Positions 1 to 8,656 of a DNA stretch of 64,000 nucleotides are shown in pieces. The notes below the pieces were generated by a model, which ran no database searches, was not told the DNA's origin, and worked only from the letters and a program-made list of their open reading frames with translations. Source of the DNA: JBFGJH01 sp041586155 (GTDB lineage Bacteria; Actinomycetota; Acidimicrobiia; Spongiisociales; JAENVV01); the NCBI GenBank assembly GCA_041586155.1, contig JBFHAT010000009.1, forward strand, positions 1 to 64,000, given 5' to 3'. The position numbers and the translations under genes are program-made. The stretch's first letter is position 1. Each line of letters starts with the position of its first letter.

Positions 1-1
1 C

Positions 2-607
2 GTCATCGGTGTCGTGCTGGGAGCAGGATCGTCCCGGCGCCTGGGGCGACCAAAGCAGACGCTGCCGATCGGTGACGATACGGTCTTGGGTCGGGCGGTG
101 GCCGTCGCAGCCGGGTCTCGACTGCACAGGGTGATCCTCGTCGTGGGTGGAGCGGCCGACGAGGCTCTGGCCGGCCTAGAACCAAGCCGGGTCGAGGTCG
201 CCTACAACGAGGCGTACCGCTCGGGTTGTGCCTCGTCGCTCTTGGCCGGACTCGATACGGCAGGAGCATGCGACGGCATCGTGCTGTTGCTCGGTGACAT
301 GCCCACCATCGACGTCGAGGTGATCGACCAAATCGTAGAACACGCCGATCGGAGCCGCCCGTGGGCCGCGGCAGCCTCCTACCGAGGCACCATCGGGCAT
401 CCGTTCTATTTCTCGGCGGCCTCGTTCCCCGATCTGCGGGCACTCCACGGCGACAAAGCAGTGTGGAAGATCATCGACCGCGAACCGCCCGACCGGGTGC
501 ACCGGGTGGCGATCGACCGGCCTCTGCCGCCCGACATCGACACGTGGGACGACTATCGGGCCGTCTTGACGACCCTCGGCCTCGACCCCCCTCTCGTGGC
601 CGAATAG
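2..607 (+). CDS. Molybdenum cofactor cytidylyltransferase-like protein (MocA/MobA family), 5' partial
   Basis: Nucleotidyltransferase of the MobA/MocA family. Such enzymes transfer CMP or GMP to molybdopterin. The nucleotide-binding N-terminus reads LGAGSSRRLGRPKQTLP, matching the family signature (GxSxRxGxxK), and LLLGDMPTI carries the metal-binding GD of the family. The frame is open to the left edge, so the true start is outside the window; a GTG at 14 lies inside the first beta strand and is unlikely to be the start. It converges on a CO dehydrogenase operon whose enzyme uses molybdopterin cytosine dinucleotide, so CTP:molybdopterin transfer is the likely activity (inference). A GMP-transferring MobA cannot be excluded from sequence alone. 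Confidence 0.85.
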   Translation, partial: VIGVVLGAGSSRRLGRPKQTLPIGDDTVLGRAVAVAAGSRLHRVILVVGGAADEALAGLEPSRVEVAYNEAYRSGCASSLLAGLDTAGACDGIVLLLGDMPTIDVEVIDQIVEHADRSRPWAAAASYRGTIGHPFYFSAASFPDLRALHGDKAVWKIIDREPPDRVHRVAIDRPLPPDIDTWDDYRAVLTTLGLDPPLVAE

Positions 608-631
608 CCACCACGACGGTCCGGGTGAGAC

Positions 632-937
632 TCAAATGAGCAACCACGCTCCGATGGCGGCTACCAACAGTGCGACGCCGGGTCCAATCGTCGCGACAAA
701 GGTGCGTAGCCAGTCGGAAGTGAGCAAGTAGCGTCCGACCAGCCAAGCCCCGATGATGCCCAGCGTCCACACGACGACGATCGCGATACCGATCAAGCCG
801 GCCAAGGCGCTGACCGGGTCGTCGATAGAACCGACGCCCAGCGCATACCCCAGCGCCAGTATGGCCCCGGCGACGTGCAGTCCGAGAATGATCCAGTGAT
901 GGACGAGCAGAGAAGGCCGAGGGCCGGACCGGGACAC
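632..937 (-). CDS. Small three-helix membrane protein of unknown function
   Basis: A protein of about 101 residues with three clear hydrophobic segments (roughly residues 12-34, 44-70 and 78-100) joined by short polar loops; I recognise no family. The frame is open further upstream but would run into the xdhC-like gene, so I chose the GTG at 937, 64 bases after that gene's stop and just ahead of the first helix. No strong ribosome binding site is visible. It is the last leftward gene of the cox cluster and could be co-transcribed with it. Function is unknown. Confidence 0.5.
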   Translation of the reverse strand: MSRSGPRPSLLVHHWIILGLHVAGAILALGYALGVGSIDDPVSALAGLIGIAIVVVWTLGIIGAWLVGRYLLTSDWLRTFVATIGPGVALLVAAIGAWLLI

Positions 938-1001
938 GAGAGTAGTAAAACGGGCTGGACCCGGCCCGGCAACCGAACGCGAGCTCGCCGAGCCGGCACG
1001 G

Positions 1002-1958
1002 TCAGGACGGAAAGGCGGACGGCTCCTTTTCGAAGGCGGCCAGGCATCCCGGGCAGCAGAAGTAGACGGTTGCGCCGTCATGCTCGAGGGTGAAGCGAGC
1101 GGCGACCGTGTCGACGGCCATTCCGCACACCGGATCGACGGCCGTGATCATCGCGCCGGTCTCTGCCGCCACTCCTTCGATGGCGCCCGCTGCCCGCAGT
1201 TGGATCAGGCGAGCCATGATCGCTACCGCGATCTCGCGATGCTCGATCTGCCCTAGGTCCAGACCGGCCGGTGACTCGATCCGGTCGATGTCCTCGTTGG
1301 TGAATCCCCGGTCGCGCAGGTAGCCGACGACCGTTTCGGCGCGGGTGGCGCTGGCGACGAGGCCGATGTAGGTCGCAGGCGATTGCAGTGCCAACTCGAG
1401 CGCCGGTTCGTCGAAGTGGCCTTGGGTGGCGACGACCACCGGCGTGTACTCGTCGACGGCCAACTCGTCCCAATGTTCGAGCGAGCGCACTTCCACGCCG
1501 GCCGGTGCATCAGGAAGGTCCCCGAGGATCGTGACCCGCCAGTCGAGTGCGCTGGCCAGCCTGGCCAGGGTGCGCACGGCCGGCGATGTCCCGGCCACGA
1601 CGACGTGCGGCTGCGGTAACACGGGTTCCATGAACACCTCCAATGATCCCTCGGAAGCGCACGCGATGGGGACGGTGACGACGCCGGGCCGCTGATGGCC
1701 ATCCAGCTCCTCGGGTGGCCCGAGATACATGATCCTGGCCTCGCCGTCGTTGAGCACCCGGCGAGCCTCCCGCAGCACGGCAGGCTCGGCGCATGCGCCA
1801 CCGATCCAACCGTGGATGGTGCCGTCTGGTTCGATCAGCGCCGACCCGCCCGCCTTGCCGGACGTGGGTGATCGAGCCCACACCACCGTGGCTCGAACGA
1901 ATGGCCGGTGACGCCGGTGGAGATCGGCGGCGAGTTCGAGCAGGTGCCGGTCGCTCAT
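1002..1958 (-). CDS. XdhC/CoxI-family molybdoenzyme maturation protein with C-terminal YHS domain
   Basis: 318 residues. The first part is an XdhC/CoxI-type protein (WIGGACAEPAV near the N-terminus, a Rossmann-type second half, and SPAGLDLG late in the protein); this family helps insert and sulfurate the molybdenum cofactor of xanthine and CO dehydrogenases. Residues about 273-318 form a YHS domain with DPVCGM (Cys278) and FCCPGC (Cys301, 302, 305), which in other proteins binds metal. The start ATG at 1958 overlaps the coxL stop in an ATGA, so the two are translationally coupled. The fusion suggests a metal-sensing or metal-handling step in maturation (inference). The XdhC assignment is secure; the role of the YHS part is not. 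Confidence 0.88.
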   Translation of the reverse strand: MSDRHLLELAADLHRRHRPFVRATVVWARSPTSGKAGGSALIEPDGTIHGWIGGACAEPAVLREARRVLNDGEARIMYLGPPEELDGHQRPGVVTVPIACASEGSLEVFMEPVLPQPHVVVAGTSPAVRTLARLASALDWRVTILGDLPDAPAGVEVRSLEHWDELAVDEYTPVVVATQGHFDEPALELALQSPATYIGLVASATRAETVVGYLRDRGFTNEDIDRIESPAGLDLGQIEHREIAVAIMARLIQLRAAGAIEGVAAETGAMITAVDPVCGMAVDTVAARFTLEHDGATVYFCCPGCLAAFEKEPSAFPS

Positions 1959-4324
1959 TGCTGCTCTTGCAGGGCCTCCCACACACGGTCCGGCAGCACC
2001 GGCATGTCGATGTTGCGCACCCCGCGGTGGGACAGGGCGTCGATGACGGCATTCACGTATGCGGCAGGCGATCCGACCGTGGCCGACTCGCCGACTCCCT
2101 TGGCGCCGATGGGATGGTGGGGCGACGGCGTGACCGTTTCTCCCAGCTCGAACCGTGGCGTCTCCCAGGCGGTGGGGATGAGGTAGTCCATGAAGTTGGA
2201 GCCGATACAGTTTCCGACGTCGTCGAAGGTGATCCACTGCATCGACGACATGGCGTAACCCTCGGCCAGACCTCCGTGGATCTGTCCGTCCACGATCATC
2301 GGGTTGATGCGCACCCCGCAGTCGTCGACTGCGACCATCCGCCGTACCTTCCACTGGCCGGTGCCGGCGTCGATGTCCACCACCACGATGTAACTGCCGA
2401 ACGGATAGGTCATGTTGGGCGGGTCGTAGTAGTGGACCGCCTCCAGCCCCGCCTCCATTCCCTCGGGGTGGTTGGTGTATGCCGCGAACGCCACGTCCTG
2501 GATCGTGACCGCCGACTCGGGCGAGCCTTTGACGAAGAACTTGCCGATCTCCCAGTCGAGGTCGTCCTCCGACGCCTCCATGAGGTGGGCGGCCAGCTTC
2601 TTGGCCTTCTCGCGCAGCTTGCGTGCCACCATCGATGTGGCCGCTCCGGCAGTAGGGGTCGACCGGGACGCGTAGGTGCCCAGTCCGTATGGCGTGTTGT
2701 CGGTGTCACCTTCGACCACTTTGACGTCGGTGACGGGGATCCCGAGCTCTTCGGCGACGATCTGAGCGAAGGTCGTCTCGTGCCCTTGACCTTGTGTCTT
2801 CACGCCCAGCTTGAGAATCGCTTTGCCCGTCGGGTGGATCCTGAGCTCCGCCGAGTCGAACATCTTCAGGCCGAGGATGTCGAAGTCGCGAGAGTTGCCG
2901 GCCCCGACGACCTCGGTGAACGAGGCGATCCCGATGCCCATGAGGCGGCCTTCCTCGCGGGCTTGGGCCTGCTCCGCCCGGAGCTCGTCGTATCCCGCCA
3001 TTTCCATCGCCAGGCGAAGCGCCGTCTCGTACTCGCCCGAGTCGTAGACGAAGCCCGTCGCCGAACGGTACGGGAACTGGTCTGGCTTGATGAAGTTCTT
3101 GATGCGGAACTCCGCAGGATCCATCCCCAATTCGTAGGCGGCGTTCTGGACCAGTCTCTCGATGAGGTACGACGCCTCGGTCACGCGAAACGAACAGCGG
3201 TAGGCGACACCGCCGGGAGCCTTGTTGGTGTAGACGCCCTTCGTGACGATGTGGGCCGCCTGGAAGTCGTACGAGCCGGTCACGATGTGGAACAGGCCCG
3301 CCTTGAATTTCGTCGGCTGTGCATCTGCGAAGAAGGCGCCCTGGTCGGACAGCATGTCCACTTTGAGGCCGAGGATCTTGCCTTCGCTCGTCAGCGCCAG
3401 TTGCCCTTTCATGTGGTAGTCGCGCCCGAACCCGGTCGAGATCAGGTTGCCGGTGCGGTCCTCGATCCATTTCACCGGCTTGCCGATGACGAGCGACGCG
3501 GCGGTGGCCACGACATATCCCGGGTACACCGGGACCTTGTTTCCGAATCCACCGCCGATGTCGGGTGAGATGATGCGGATGTTCTGTTCGGGGAGCCCGG
3601 CGACGAGCGCGAAGACCGTCCGGTGGGCGTGCGGGGCCTGCGACGTCATGTAGATCGTCACTTGACCTGTGGCCGGGTTGACATCGGCCACGCATCCGCA
3701 TGTCTCGAGTGGTGACGGGTGTGAACGCGGGTAGTGCGTCTCCAGGGTCACGACGTGATCGGCCCGAGCAAACGCATCCTCGGTGAGGGCAGCGTCGCCC
3801 GATTCCCACGTGTACGCGATGTTGTCGGTCTTGTCTTCCAGGTCGCTGCGGATGATGGGTGCATCGGGCTCGAGTCCCTGCTGGGGGGTGACGATCGGGT
3901 CGAGTGGCTCGTAGTCGACGTCGACCAAGTCGGCGGCGTCCCGGGCGATGTAGGGGTCGGTGGCGATGACGGCTGCCACCTCTTGCCCTTGGAACCGAAC
4001 CTTGTCAGTGGCGAGCACCGCCTGGGTGTCACCCGACAGCGTCGGCATCCACGCCAGGTTGTACTGGGCGAGCAACTCGCCTGTCACGACCGCCACGACG
4101 CCCTCGACGGCAGCAGCCGCCTCGGTGTCGATCGAGTTGATGATGGCGTGCGCGAAGGGGCTGCGCACCAGCGCCATGTGGAGCATGCCGGGCAGCACGA
4201 CATCGTCGACGTAGGTGCCTGCGCCCTGGATGAAGCGGTCGTCCTCGACTCGCTTGACCCGATGGCCGATCCCGCCCACCTCGGGAGAGGTGGCCGGATT
4301 GTGGTGATCTGCAAAGGTGGTCAT
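1955..4324 (-). CDS. coxL: Aerobic carbon monoxide dehydrogenase large subunit, form I
   Basis: 789 residues, usual for CoxL, the Mo/Cu subunit that oxidises CO to CO2. The active-site loop reads VAYRCSFR with Cys377, the form I signature (AYxCSFR) of genuine CO dehydrogenases rather than the AYRGAGR loop of form II homologues. Other molybdopterin-contacting segments are visible: DIGGGFGNK (255-263) and GAKGVGES near the C-terminus with the conserved Glu (about 746). ATG at 4324 is preceded by AGGAG; it lies 8 bases after the coxS stop and overlaps the xdhC-like start. The enzyme feeds CO-derived electrons to the respiratory chain from the inner face of the membrane. Confidence 0.97.
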   Translation of the reverse strand: MTTFADHHNPATSPEVGGIGHRVKRVEDDRFIQGAGTYVDDVVLPGMLHMALVRSPFAHAIINSIDTEAAAAVEGVVAVVTGELLAQYNLAWMPTLSGDTQAVLATDKVRFQGQEVAAVIATDPYIARDAADLVDVDYEPLDPIVTPQQGLEPDAPIIRSDLEDKTDNIAYTWESGDAALTEDAFARADHVVTLETHYPRSHPSPLETCGCVADVNPATGQVTIYMTSQAPHAHRTVFALVAGLPEQNIRIISPDIGGGFGNKVPVYPGYVVATAASLVIGKPVKWIEDRTGNLISTGFGRDYHMKGQLALTSEGKILGLKVDMLSDQGAFFADAQPTKFKAGLFHIVTGSYDFQAAHIVTKGVYTNKAPGGVAYRCSFRVTEASYLIERLVQNAAYELGMDPAEFRIKNFIKPDQFPYRSATGFVYDSGEYETALRLAMEMAGYDELRAEQAQAREEGRLMGIGIASFTEVVGAGNSRDFDILGLKMFDSAELRIHPTGKAILKLGVKTQGQGHETTFAQIVAEELGIPVTDVKVVEGDTDNTPYGLGTYASRSTPTAGAATSMVARKLREKAKKLAAHLMEASEDDLDWEIGKFFVKGSPESAVTIQDVAFAAYTNHPEGMEAGLEAVHYYDPPNMTYPFGSYIVVVDIDAGTGQWKVRRMVAVDDCGVRINPMIVDGQIHGGLAEGYAMSSMQWITFDDVGNCIGSNFMDYLIPTAWETPRFELGETVTPSPHHPIGAKGVGESATVGSPAAYVNAVIDALSHRGVRNIDMPVLPDRVWEALQEQQ

Positions 4325-4332
4325 GCGGTCTC

Positions 4333-4809
4333 CTATGCCTCGGTCGCCGCGCCGGCCTTCTCGGCGGCGAGCTGGATGGCGTCGACGATGTTCATGTACC
4401 CGGTGCAACGGCACAGGTTGCCCGATATCGCCCAACGAACGTCCTCGTCGGACGGTTGGGGGTTGTGTTCGATGAGGTGAGAACCGACGAGCATCATGGC
4501 CGGCGTGCAATACCCACACTGGAGGCCGTGCGCTTCTTTGAACGCCTCCTGGATGGGATGGAGTTGCCCATTCTGCTTGAGGCCCTCGACCGTCGTGACC
4601 GACCTGTCGTCAACCTGAACTCCGAAGACGGTGCACGACTTGACGGGGGTGCCGTCGACGAGAACCGTGCACACTCCGCAACTGGTGGTGTCACACCCGA
4701 TGTGAGTTCCGGTCAAGCCCAGCGTGGTCCGAATGAAGTCGACCAGCAGCATGCGGGGCTCGATGTCGGCGGTTTGCTCTGCTCCGTTGATGGTGACAGT
4801 GACCTTCAT
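4333..4809 (-). CDS. coxS: Aerobic carbon monoxide dehydrogenase small subunit, two [2Fe-2S] clusters
   Basis: 158 residues with the two-cluster architecture of the xanthine oxidase superfamily. The plant-ferredoxin-type cluster is held by Cys39, Cys44, Cys47 and Cys59 (GCDTTSCGVC), and the second cluster by Cys98, Cys101, Cys133 and Cys135 (CGYCTP and CRCTGY). It passes electrons from the Mo/Cu site of CoxL to the FAD of CoxM. ATG at 4809 follows a GGGAGGGA ribosome binding site, 12 bases after the coxM stop. The gene order M-S-L is the canonical form I order. Confidence 0.97.
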   Translation of the reverse strand: MKVTVTINGAEQTADIEPRMLLVDFIRTTLGLTGTHIGCDTTSCGVCTVLVDGTPVKSCTVFGVQVDDRSVTTVEGLKQNGQLHPIQEAFKEAHGLQCGYCTPAMMLVGSHLIEHNPQPSDEDVRWAISGNLCRCTGYMNIVDAIQLAAEKAGAATEA

Positions 4810-4821
4810 GATTCCCTCCCG

Positions 4822-5700
4822 CTACTGCGCCGCAGATTGGGCTTGCGCCAACGATGCGGCCAGGCCCCGCTCGACGAACACCCGGACGACTTCTCGTTTG
4901 TACGCCGCCGATCCGCGAACGTCGTCGACCGGCTCACACGCATCTCGTGCGATGCGCCCCGCTTCGGCGAACAACTCGTCTGACGGCTGGTTACCGACGA
5001 GTACCTCGGCTGCTGCGGTGACTTCGAGGTTGTGGTGATAGACCGACGTCAGCGCTACCCCGGCCTTCGAGATGGCTCCGGCTCCGTCCAGTTCGAGGTG
5101 CGTGGCGGCGCCGACGGTGGCGTAGTCGCCAACCTTGCGCTCGAGTTTTTGATAGTCGCCGCCTCCTTGGTCGTAAGTGGGCACTCGGATCTCGGTGACC
5201 ATCTCAGTGGGCTGGCAGTCGGTCGCGAACATGTCGACGAGAAACTGGCTGGCCGGCACGACTCGTTCGCCGCCGTCGCGGCTCTCGACGACCACTTCCC
5301 CTCCGACCGCCAACAGAACAGAAGCCCAGTCACCCTCGGGATCGTGGTGAGCGATGGATCCGCACATCGTCCCGAGATTGCGGATGATCGGGTCGGCGAT
5401 CCATGGCGCGGCGCTCGCCATGGCGCCATTCCGTTGCGATATCAGGTCGGATCCAACGATGTCATTGTGGCGAACCAGCGCCTGCACCCGCACGTGTCCG
5501 TTGACCTCCTCGATGGCGTCGAGCCCGGGAATGCGGTTGATGTCCATCAGGGTGGGTGGACTGGCGAAGCGAAGCTTCATCATCGGGATCAAGCTCTGGC
5601 CACCGGCGAGGATCTTCACCTCGTCGCCGCGCTCCGCCAGGATCTCGAGCGCCTCCTCCTTGGTCGCCGGTCGAAGGTAGTCGAACGCCCGTGGATACAT
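4822..5700 (-). CDS. coxM: Aerobic carbon monoxide dehydrogenase medium subunit (FAD)
   Basis: 292 residues, the FAD subunit of CO dehydrogenase. The two FAD-binding stretches of the family are present: AGGQSLIP at 32-39 and a second loop around 108-125 (NLGTMCGSIAHHDPEGDW), here with MCG where many relatives have a plain TGG/IGG. It accepts electrons from CoxS and hands them to quinone or another carrier. ATG at 5700 has GGGAGG about 8 bases upstream. It is the first gene of the leftward operon; its promoter should lie in 5701-5840, shared with the divergent lipoprotein operon. Confidence 0.96.
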   Translation of the reverse strand: MYPRAFDYLRPATKEEALEILAERGDEVKILAGGQSLIPMMKLRFASPPTLMDINRIPGLDAIEEVNGHVRVQALVRHNDIVGSDLISQRNGAMASAAPWIADPIIRNLGTMCGSIAHHDPEGDWASVLLAVGGEVVVESRDGGERVVPASQFLVDMFATDCQPTEMVTEIRVPTYDQGGGDYQKLERKVGDYATVGAATHLELDGAGAISKAGVALTSVYHHNLEVTAAAEVLVGNQPSDELFAEAGRIARDACEPVDDVRGSAAYKREVVRVFVERGLAASLAQAQSAAQ

Positions 5701-5840
5701 CGCGGCCTCCCAGAGCCTGAGGGGGTTGGCCTCTCCGACGCTAGCCCGATGCCGTGTAGCGCGTGGCCGAAATGCAAACCTTTGCCGCGAGATTGGGGTG
5801 GGGGGCAGTTCGCCGCGAAGGGATAGGCAGGGGGCGTCGA

Positions 5841-5846
5841 TAAGCT
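5841..5846 (+). promoter_or_regulatory. TANNNT -10 box placing the start of transcription at the lipoprotein ATG
   Basis: TAAGCT lies 6 bases before the ATG at 5853, with no convincing ribosome binding site between. This spacing puts the transcription start on the A of the start codon, the leaderless layout common in actinobacteria. No clear -35 is seen. Confidence 0.5.
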
Positions 5847-5852
5847 GGCAGG

Positions 5853-6416
5853 ATGCGAACGATCATCTCGGTCGCCTGCGCCTTCTTCCTCATCGCAGCC
5901 TGCGGGGGCGACGGCGAAGCAGAGGGAGTCGCCTCCCTCGAGTCCACCACGACGACCACGGTCTCGCCATTGCCCACTGCGCAAGATGAGGTCGATCAGG
6001 AAGCCGCAGCCATTGCGCTGGTCGAGTGCGTGCGCGGGGAGGGTATCGACGTGGCCGACCCGATCGTGGATTCCGACGGGAACGTGCAGTTCCCGCCTCC
6101 CGATCCGGATGATCCGATCGATCCCGACCAGCTCCGAGCCGCGTTGGATGCCTGCGACGAGGAGCTGCAGGCCGTCGTGATCGGTTTCACGCAGGATCTC
6201 GATTTCACGGCAGTCCAGGACACGCTCCTCGAGTACGCGCAATGTATGCGGAGCGAAGGCTTCGACCTGCCTGACCCCGACTTCTCGAATCTCGCGCTCG
6301 GAGGCGAAGGCCCGCCGACAGGGCCGTTCGGCGAGGTCGACTTCAACGACCCCGACTTCGCCGTTGCCGACGAAGCGTGCAACCACATCCTCGCCGATTT
6401 TGGTTTTGGTGGATGA
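5853..6416 (+). CDS. Secreted lipoprotein with duplicated Cys-containing acidic repeat
   Basis: 187 residues. A hydrophobic N-terminus ends in the lipobox IAAC (Cys17), followed by a Ser/Thr-rich linker. The mature part is strongly acidic and internally duplicated: ECVRGEGIDVADP (Cys59) and QCMRSEGFDLPDP (Cys131), each followed by a second Cys (Cys101, Cys176), so two pairs of cysteines may form disulfides. Lipoproteins with CMR..G.D.PDP repeats are common in actinobacteria beside MacAB-like transporters, but I know no function. The stop overlaps the DsbA-like gene in an ATGA, and the MacAB-like genes follow, so it is probably the outer component or partner of that efflux system (inference). 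Confidence 0.8.
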   Translation: MRTIISVACAFFLIAACGGDGEAEGVASLESTTTTTVSPLPTAQDEVDQEAAAIALVECVRGEGIDVADPIVDSDGNVQFPPPDPDDPIDPDQLRAALDACDEELQAVVIGFTQDLDFTAVQDTLLEYAQCMRSEGFDLPDPDFSNLALGGEGPPTGPFGEVDFNDPDFAVADEACNHILADFGFGG

Positions 6417-7090
6417 CGAATCACGACTTCGAGTTCATCTACGTCGGCGATCCCATGTGTTCTTGGTGTTGGGGATTCGCCCCAGCGGTCGAGCAGCTGC
6501 GTGACGGATTCAACATCCCGATACGAGTCGTGGTCGGCGGGCTGCGGGCCGGAGATGGCGCAGAAAAGCTCGACGATCGGATGCGCCAGTACCTCACCAA
6601 GACCTGGGCGCGTGTCGGGGAGAAGAGCGGCCAGCCCTTCGACGCCTCGTTTCTCGATCGCGCCAACGGCTGGGTGTACGACACCGAACTGCCGGCGATG
6701 GCGGTGGTGACGATGCGCAAGCTCCGTGCCGATGCCGAGTTGGCGTTCTTCACCCACCTGCAGAAGGCCTTCTACGCCGAGGGTGTTGACGTCACGGACC
6801 CAGGGAGGTATCCGGAGCTGATCGAGCCCTTCCTCGACATCGAGGCGCCGAAGTTCCTCGACGAGTTCACCGGCGATGACGCACGCTGGGCGGCCTGGAA
6901 CGACTTCTCGACGGCTCGATCGTGGGGCATCGCCGGCTTTCCGGCCCTGCTCTTGCGCGAAGGCGACACGTTGAGCTTGGTCTCGAACGGGTTCCAGCCG
7001 GCGGAGGCGCTGGTTCCGGCCGTCGCCGACTACTTGGTGAACCGGCGGGCGGCAGAAGGTGTCGTGTGCACGATCGACGGCTACTGCTGA
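6413..7090 (+). CDS. DsbA/FrnE-family thioredoxin-fold oxidoreductase
   Basis: 225 residues. The active site CSWC is at residues 16-19 (MCSWCWGF), typical of the cytoplasmic FrnE-like branch of the DsbA family, and the cis-proline loop is seen as GIAGFPAL near the C-terminus. There is no signal peptide, so it should act in the cytoplasm. ATG at 6413 overlaps the lipoprotein stop by 4 bases, which suggests coupled translation. Partner or substrate is unknown; the cysteine-bearing lipoprotein next door is separated from it by the membrane unless this protein acts before export. Confidence 0.85.
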   Translation: MTNHDFEFIYVGDPMCSWCWGFAPAVEQLRDGFNIPIRVVVGGLRAGDGAEKLDDRMRQYLTKTWARVGEKSGQPFDASFLDRANGWVYDTELPAMAVVTMRKLRADAELAFFTHLQKAFYAEGVDVTDPGRYPELIEPFLDIEAPKFLDEFTGDDARWAAWNDFSTARSWGIAGFPALLLREGDTLSLVSNGFQPAEALVPAVADYLVNRRAAEGVVCTIDGYC

Positions 7091-7093
7091 GCG

Positions 7094-8656
7094 GTGCGAC
7101 TGGTGCAGAGCATGGACGAACTGGCCACCACCGCTGAGCACGAGACGCAAGCCGAACGGTCTCGACGCAGCTGGTGGTGGACGGCCGGTGTCCTCGTCGT
7201 GCTCGGTGTCGCTTCGGTCGTGGCGTTGGTCATCTCCCGCAACGCTGACACGGTCGCGACAGAGCCACAAGGCCCCACCAACACGGCCGAGGTGGTGAGA
7301 ACCGATCTCGTGGACGAGACGGTGTATGACGGGACGCTGGGCACGACCGAAGACGACACGCTCGTTGCCCCGAGCGCCGGAGTGGTGAGCTTCTCGCGCG
7401 CAGCCGGGGACACCGTCTCCCCGGGAGAGGTGGCGTTCGCCATCGATGGCGAGCCGATTTTGCTGCTGAGCGGCGCCAACGCTGCACATCGTGACTTCCG
7501 GCTCGGCGCCGACACGACCACGATCGCCGCACGAACCATGGGTACGTTGACCGAGATCGTCGAGCCCGGCGCAATCCTCGAGCAGGGCGCCGTGATCGCC
7601 CGCATCGACGACGAACCCATCGTTCTTCTCTACGGAGAGGTGCCGATGTACCGGACGCTCGAGGATCTCTCGGAGAACCTGACCGGCGTCGATGTGCGCC
7701 AGCTCGAACAAGCGCTCACCGACCTCGGCCACAACAACGGTGACGTGACCGTCGACGAGGAGTTCACCCAAGCCACCGAGGAGATGGTCGAACGCTGGCA
7801 AGCCGAGCTGGGAGTCGAAGAGGACGGCATCGTGACCGTCGCCGACGTCGTGTTCTCCCCCGGCCCTGCCCAGGCCGTGAATCTCGCCGCATCCGTTGGC
7901 GACCGGATGGCCGACGGCACCGTGCTGGCGACCTTGTCAACGGGTGAGCCATTGGCGGGCGCAGACGTCCGCCAGCTCGAACAAGCACTGGTCGACCTCG
8001 GCTACGACGCCGGTGATCAGCTCACGGTCGACGATGTATTCGACGCGTCGACGGCGAAAGCCATCGGCGAATTGGAAGCTGCCGTCGGCGCGAAGGCCGA
8101 TGGAATGCTCGCCGCAGGAGATGTCCGCTTCGCCGAGGGCCCGGTGAAGGTCACAGAGGTGGCCGCCGATGTAGGCACGACGGTGGCGGCAGGCGCACCG
8201 GTCCTCATGCTGGCCAGCCCAGACAAGATCGTCACCTTCGATCTGCCTGCAGCCGACCAAGGTCTGGTCTCCGTCGGTGACGGCGTCACGGTCGAGCTTC
8301 CCGACGGTGTCGACGTGCCCGGTACCGTCTCGCTCGTCGCTGAGACCGCAACAACGGCAGCCGATCAACAGGCTGCCGTATTCGAGGTCGAGGTGACCCT
8401 CGACGACCCGACGGTGGCCGGCGACCTCGAACAGGCGCCGGTCGACGTGGCAGTCGTGTCCGAGTCGGTCCGTGACGTGATCGCTGTGCCGGTGGCGGCA
8501 CTGCTGGCCTTGGCGGAGGGTGGCTACGCCGTCGAGGTCGTAGACGATGACGGAACCACTCGCCTGGTTGGTGTCGAGCCCGGGTTCTTCGCCGCCGGAC
8601 TGGTAGAGATCGAGTCAGGGTCGCTCGATCCCGGCACGAGGGTCGTTGTTCCATGA
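7094..8656 (+). CDS. MacA/HlyD-like membrane fusion protein with two peptidoglycan-binding-like domains
   Basis: 520 residues with one N-terminal membrane anchor (about 27-48) and an extracytoplasmic adaptor region. Two peptidoglycan-binding-1-like modules are visible by their DVRQLEQAL.DLG helices (near residues 197 and 288), followed by a beta-rich adaptor with HlyD-type C-terminal strands. Such proteins connect MacB-type ABC permeases to the cell wall in Gram-positive efflux systems. The GTG at 7094 lies 3 bases after the previous stop; an ATG at 7112 is an alternative start. It overlaps the ATPase gene by 4 bases. Confidence 0.85.
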   Translation: MRLVQSMDELATTAEHETQAERSRRSWWWTAGVLVVLGVASVVALVISRNADTVATEPQGPTNTAEVVRTDLVDETVYDGTLGTTEDDTLVAPSAGVVSFSRAAGDTVSPGEVAFAIDGEPILLLSGANAAHRDFRLGADTTTIAARTMGTLTEIVEPGAILEQGAVIARIDDEPIVLLYGEVPMYRTLEDLSENLTGVDVRQLEQALTDLGHNNGDVTVDEEFTQATEEMVERWQAELGVEEDGIVTVADVVFSPGPAQAVNLAASVGDRMADGTVLATLSTGEPLAGADVRQLEQALVDLGYDAGDQLTVDDVFDASTAKAIGELEAAVGAKADGMLAAGDVRFAEGPVKVTEVAADVGTTVAAGAPVLMLASPDKIVTFDLPAADQGLVSVGDGVTVELPDGVDVPGTVSLVAETATTAADQQAAVFEVEVTLDDPTVAGDLEQAPVDVAVVSESVRDVIAVPVAALLALAEGGYAVEVVDDDGTTRLVGVEPGFFAAGLVEIESGSLDPGTRVVVP

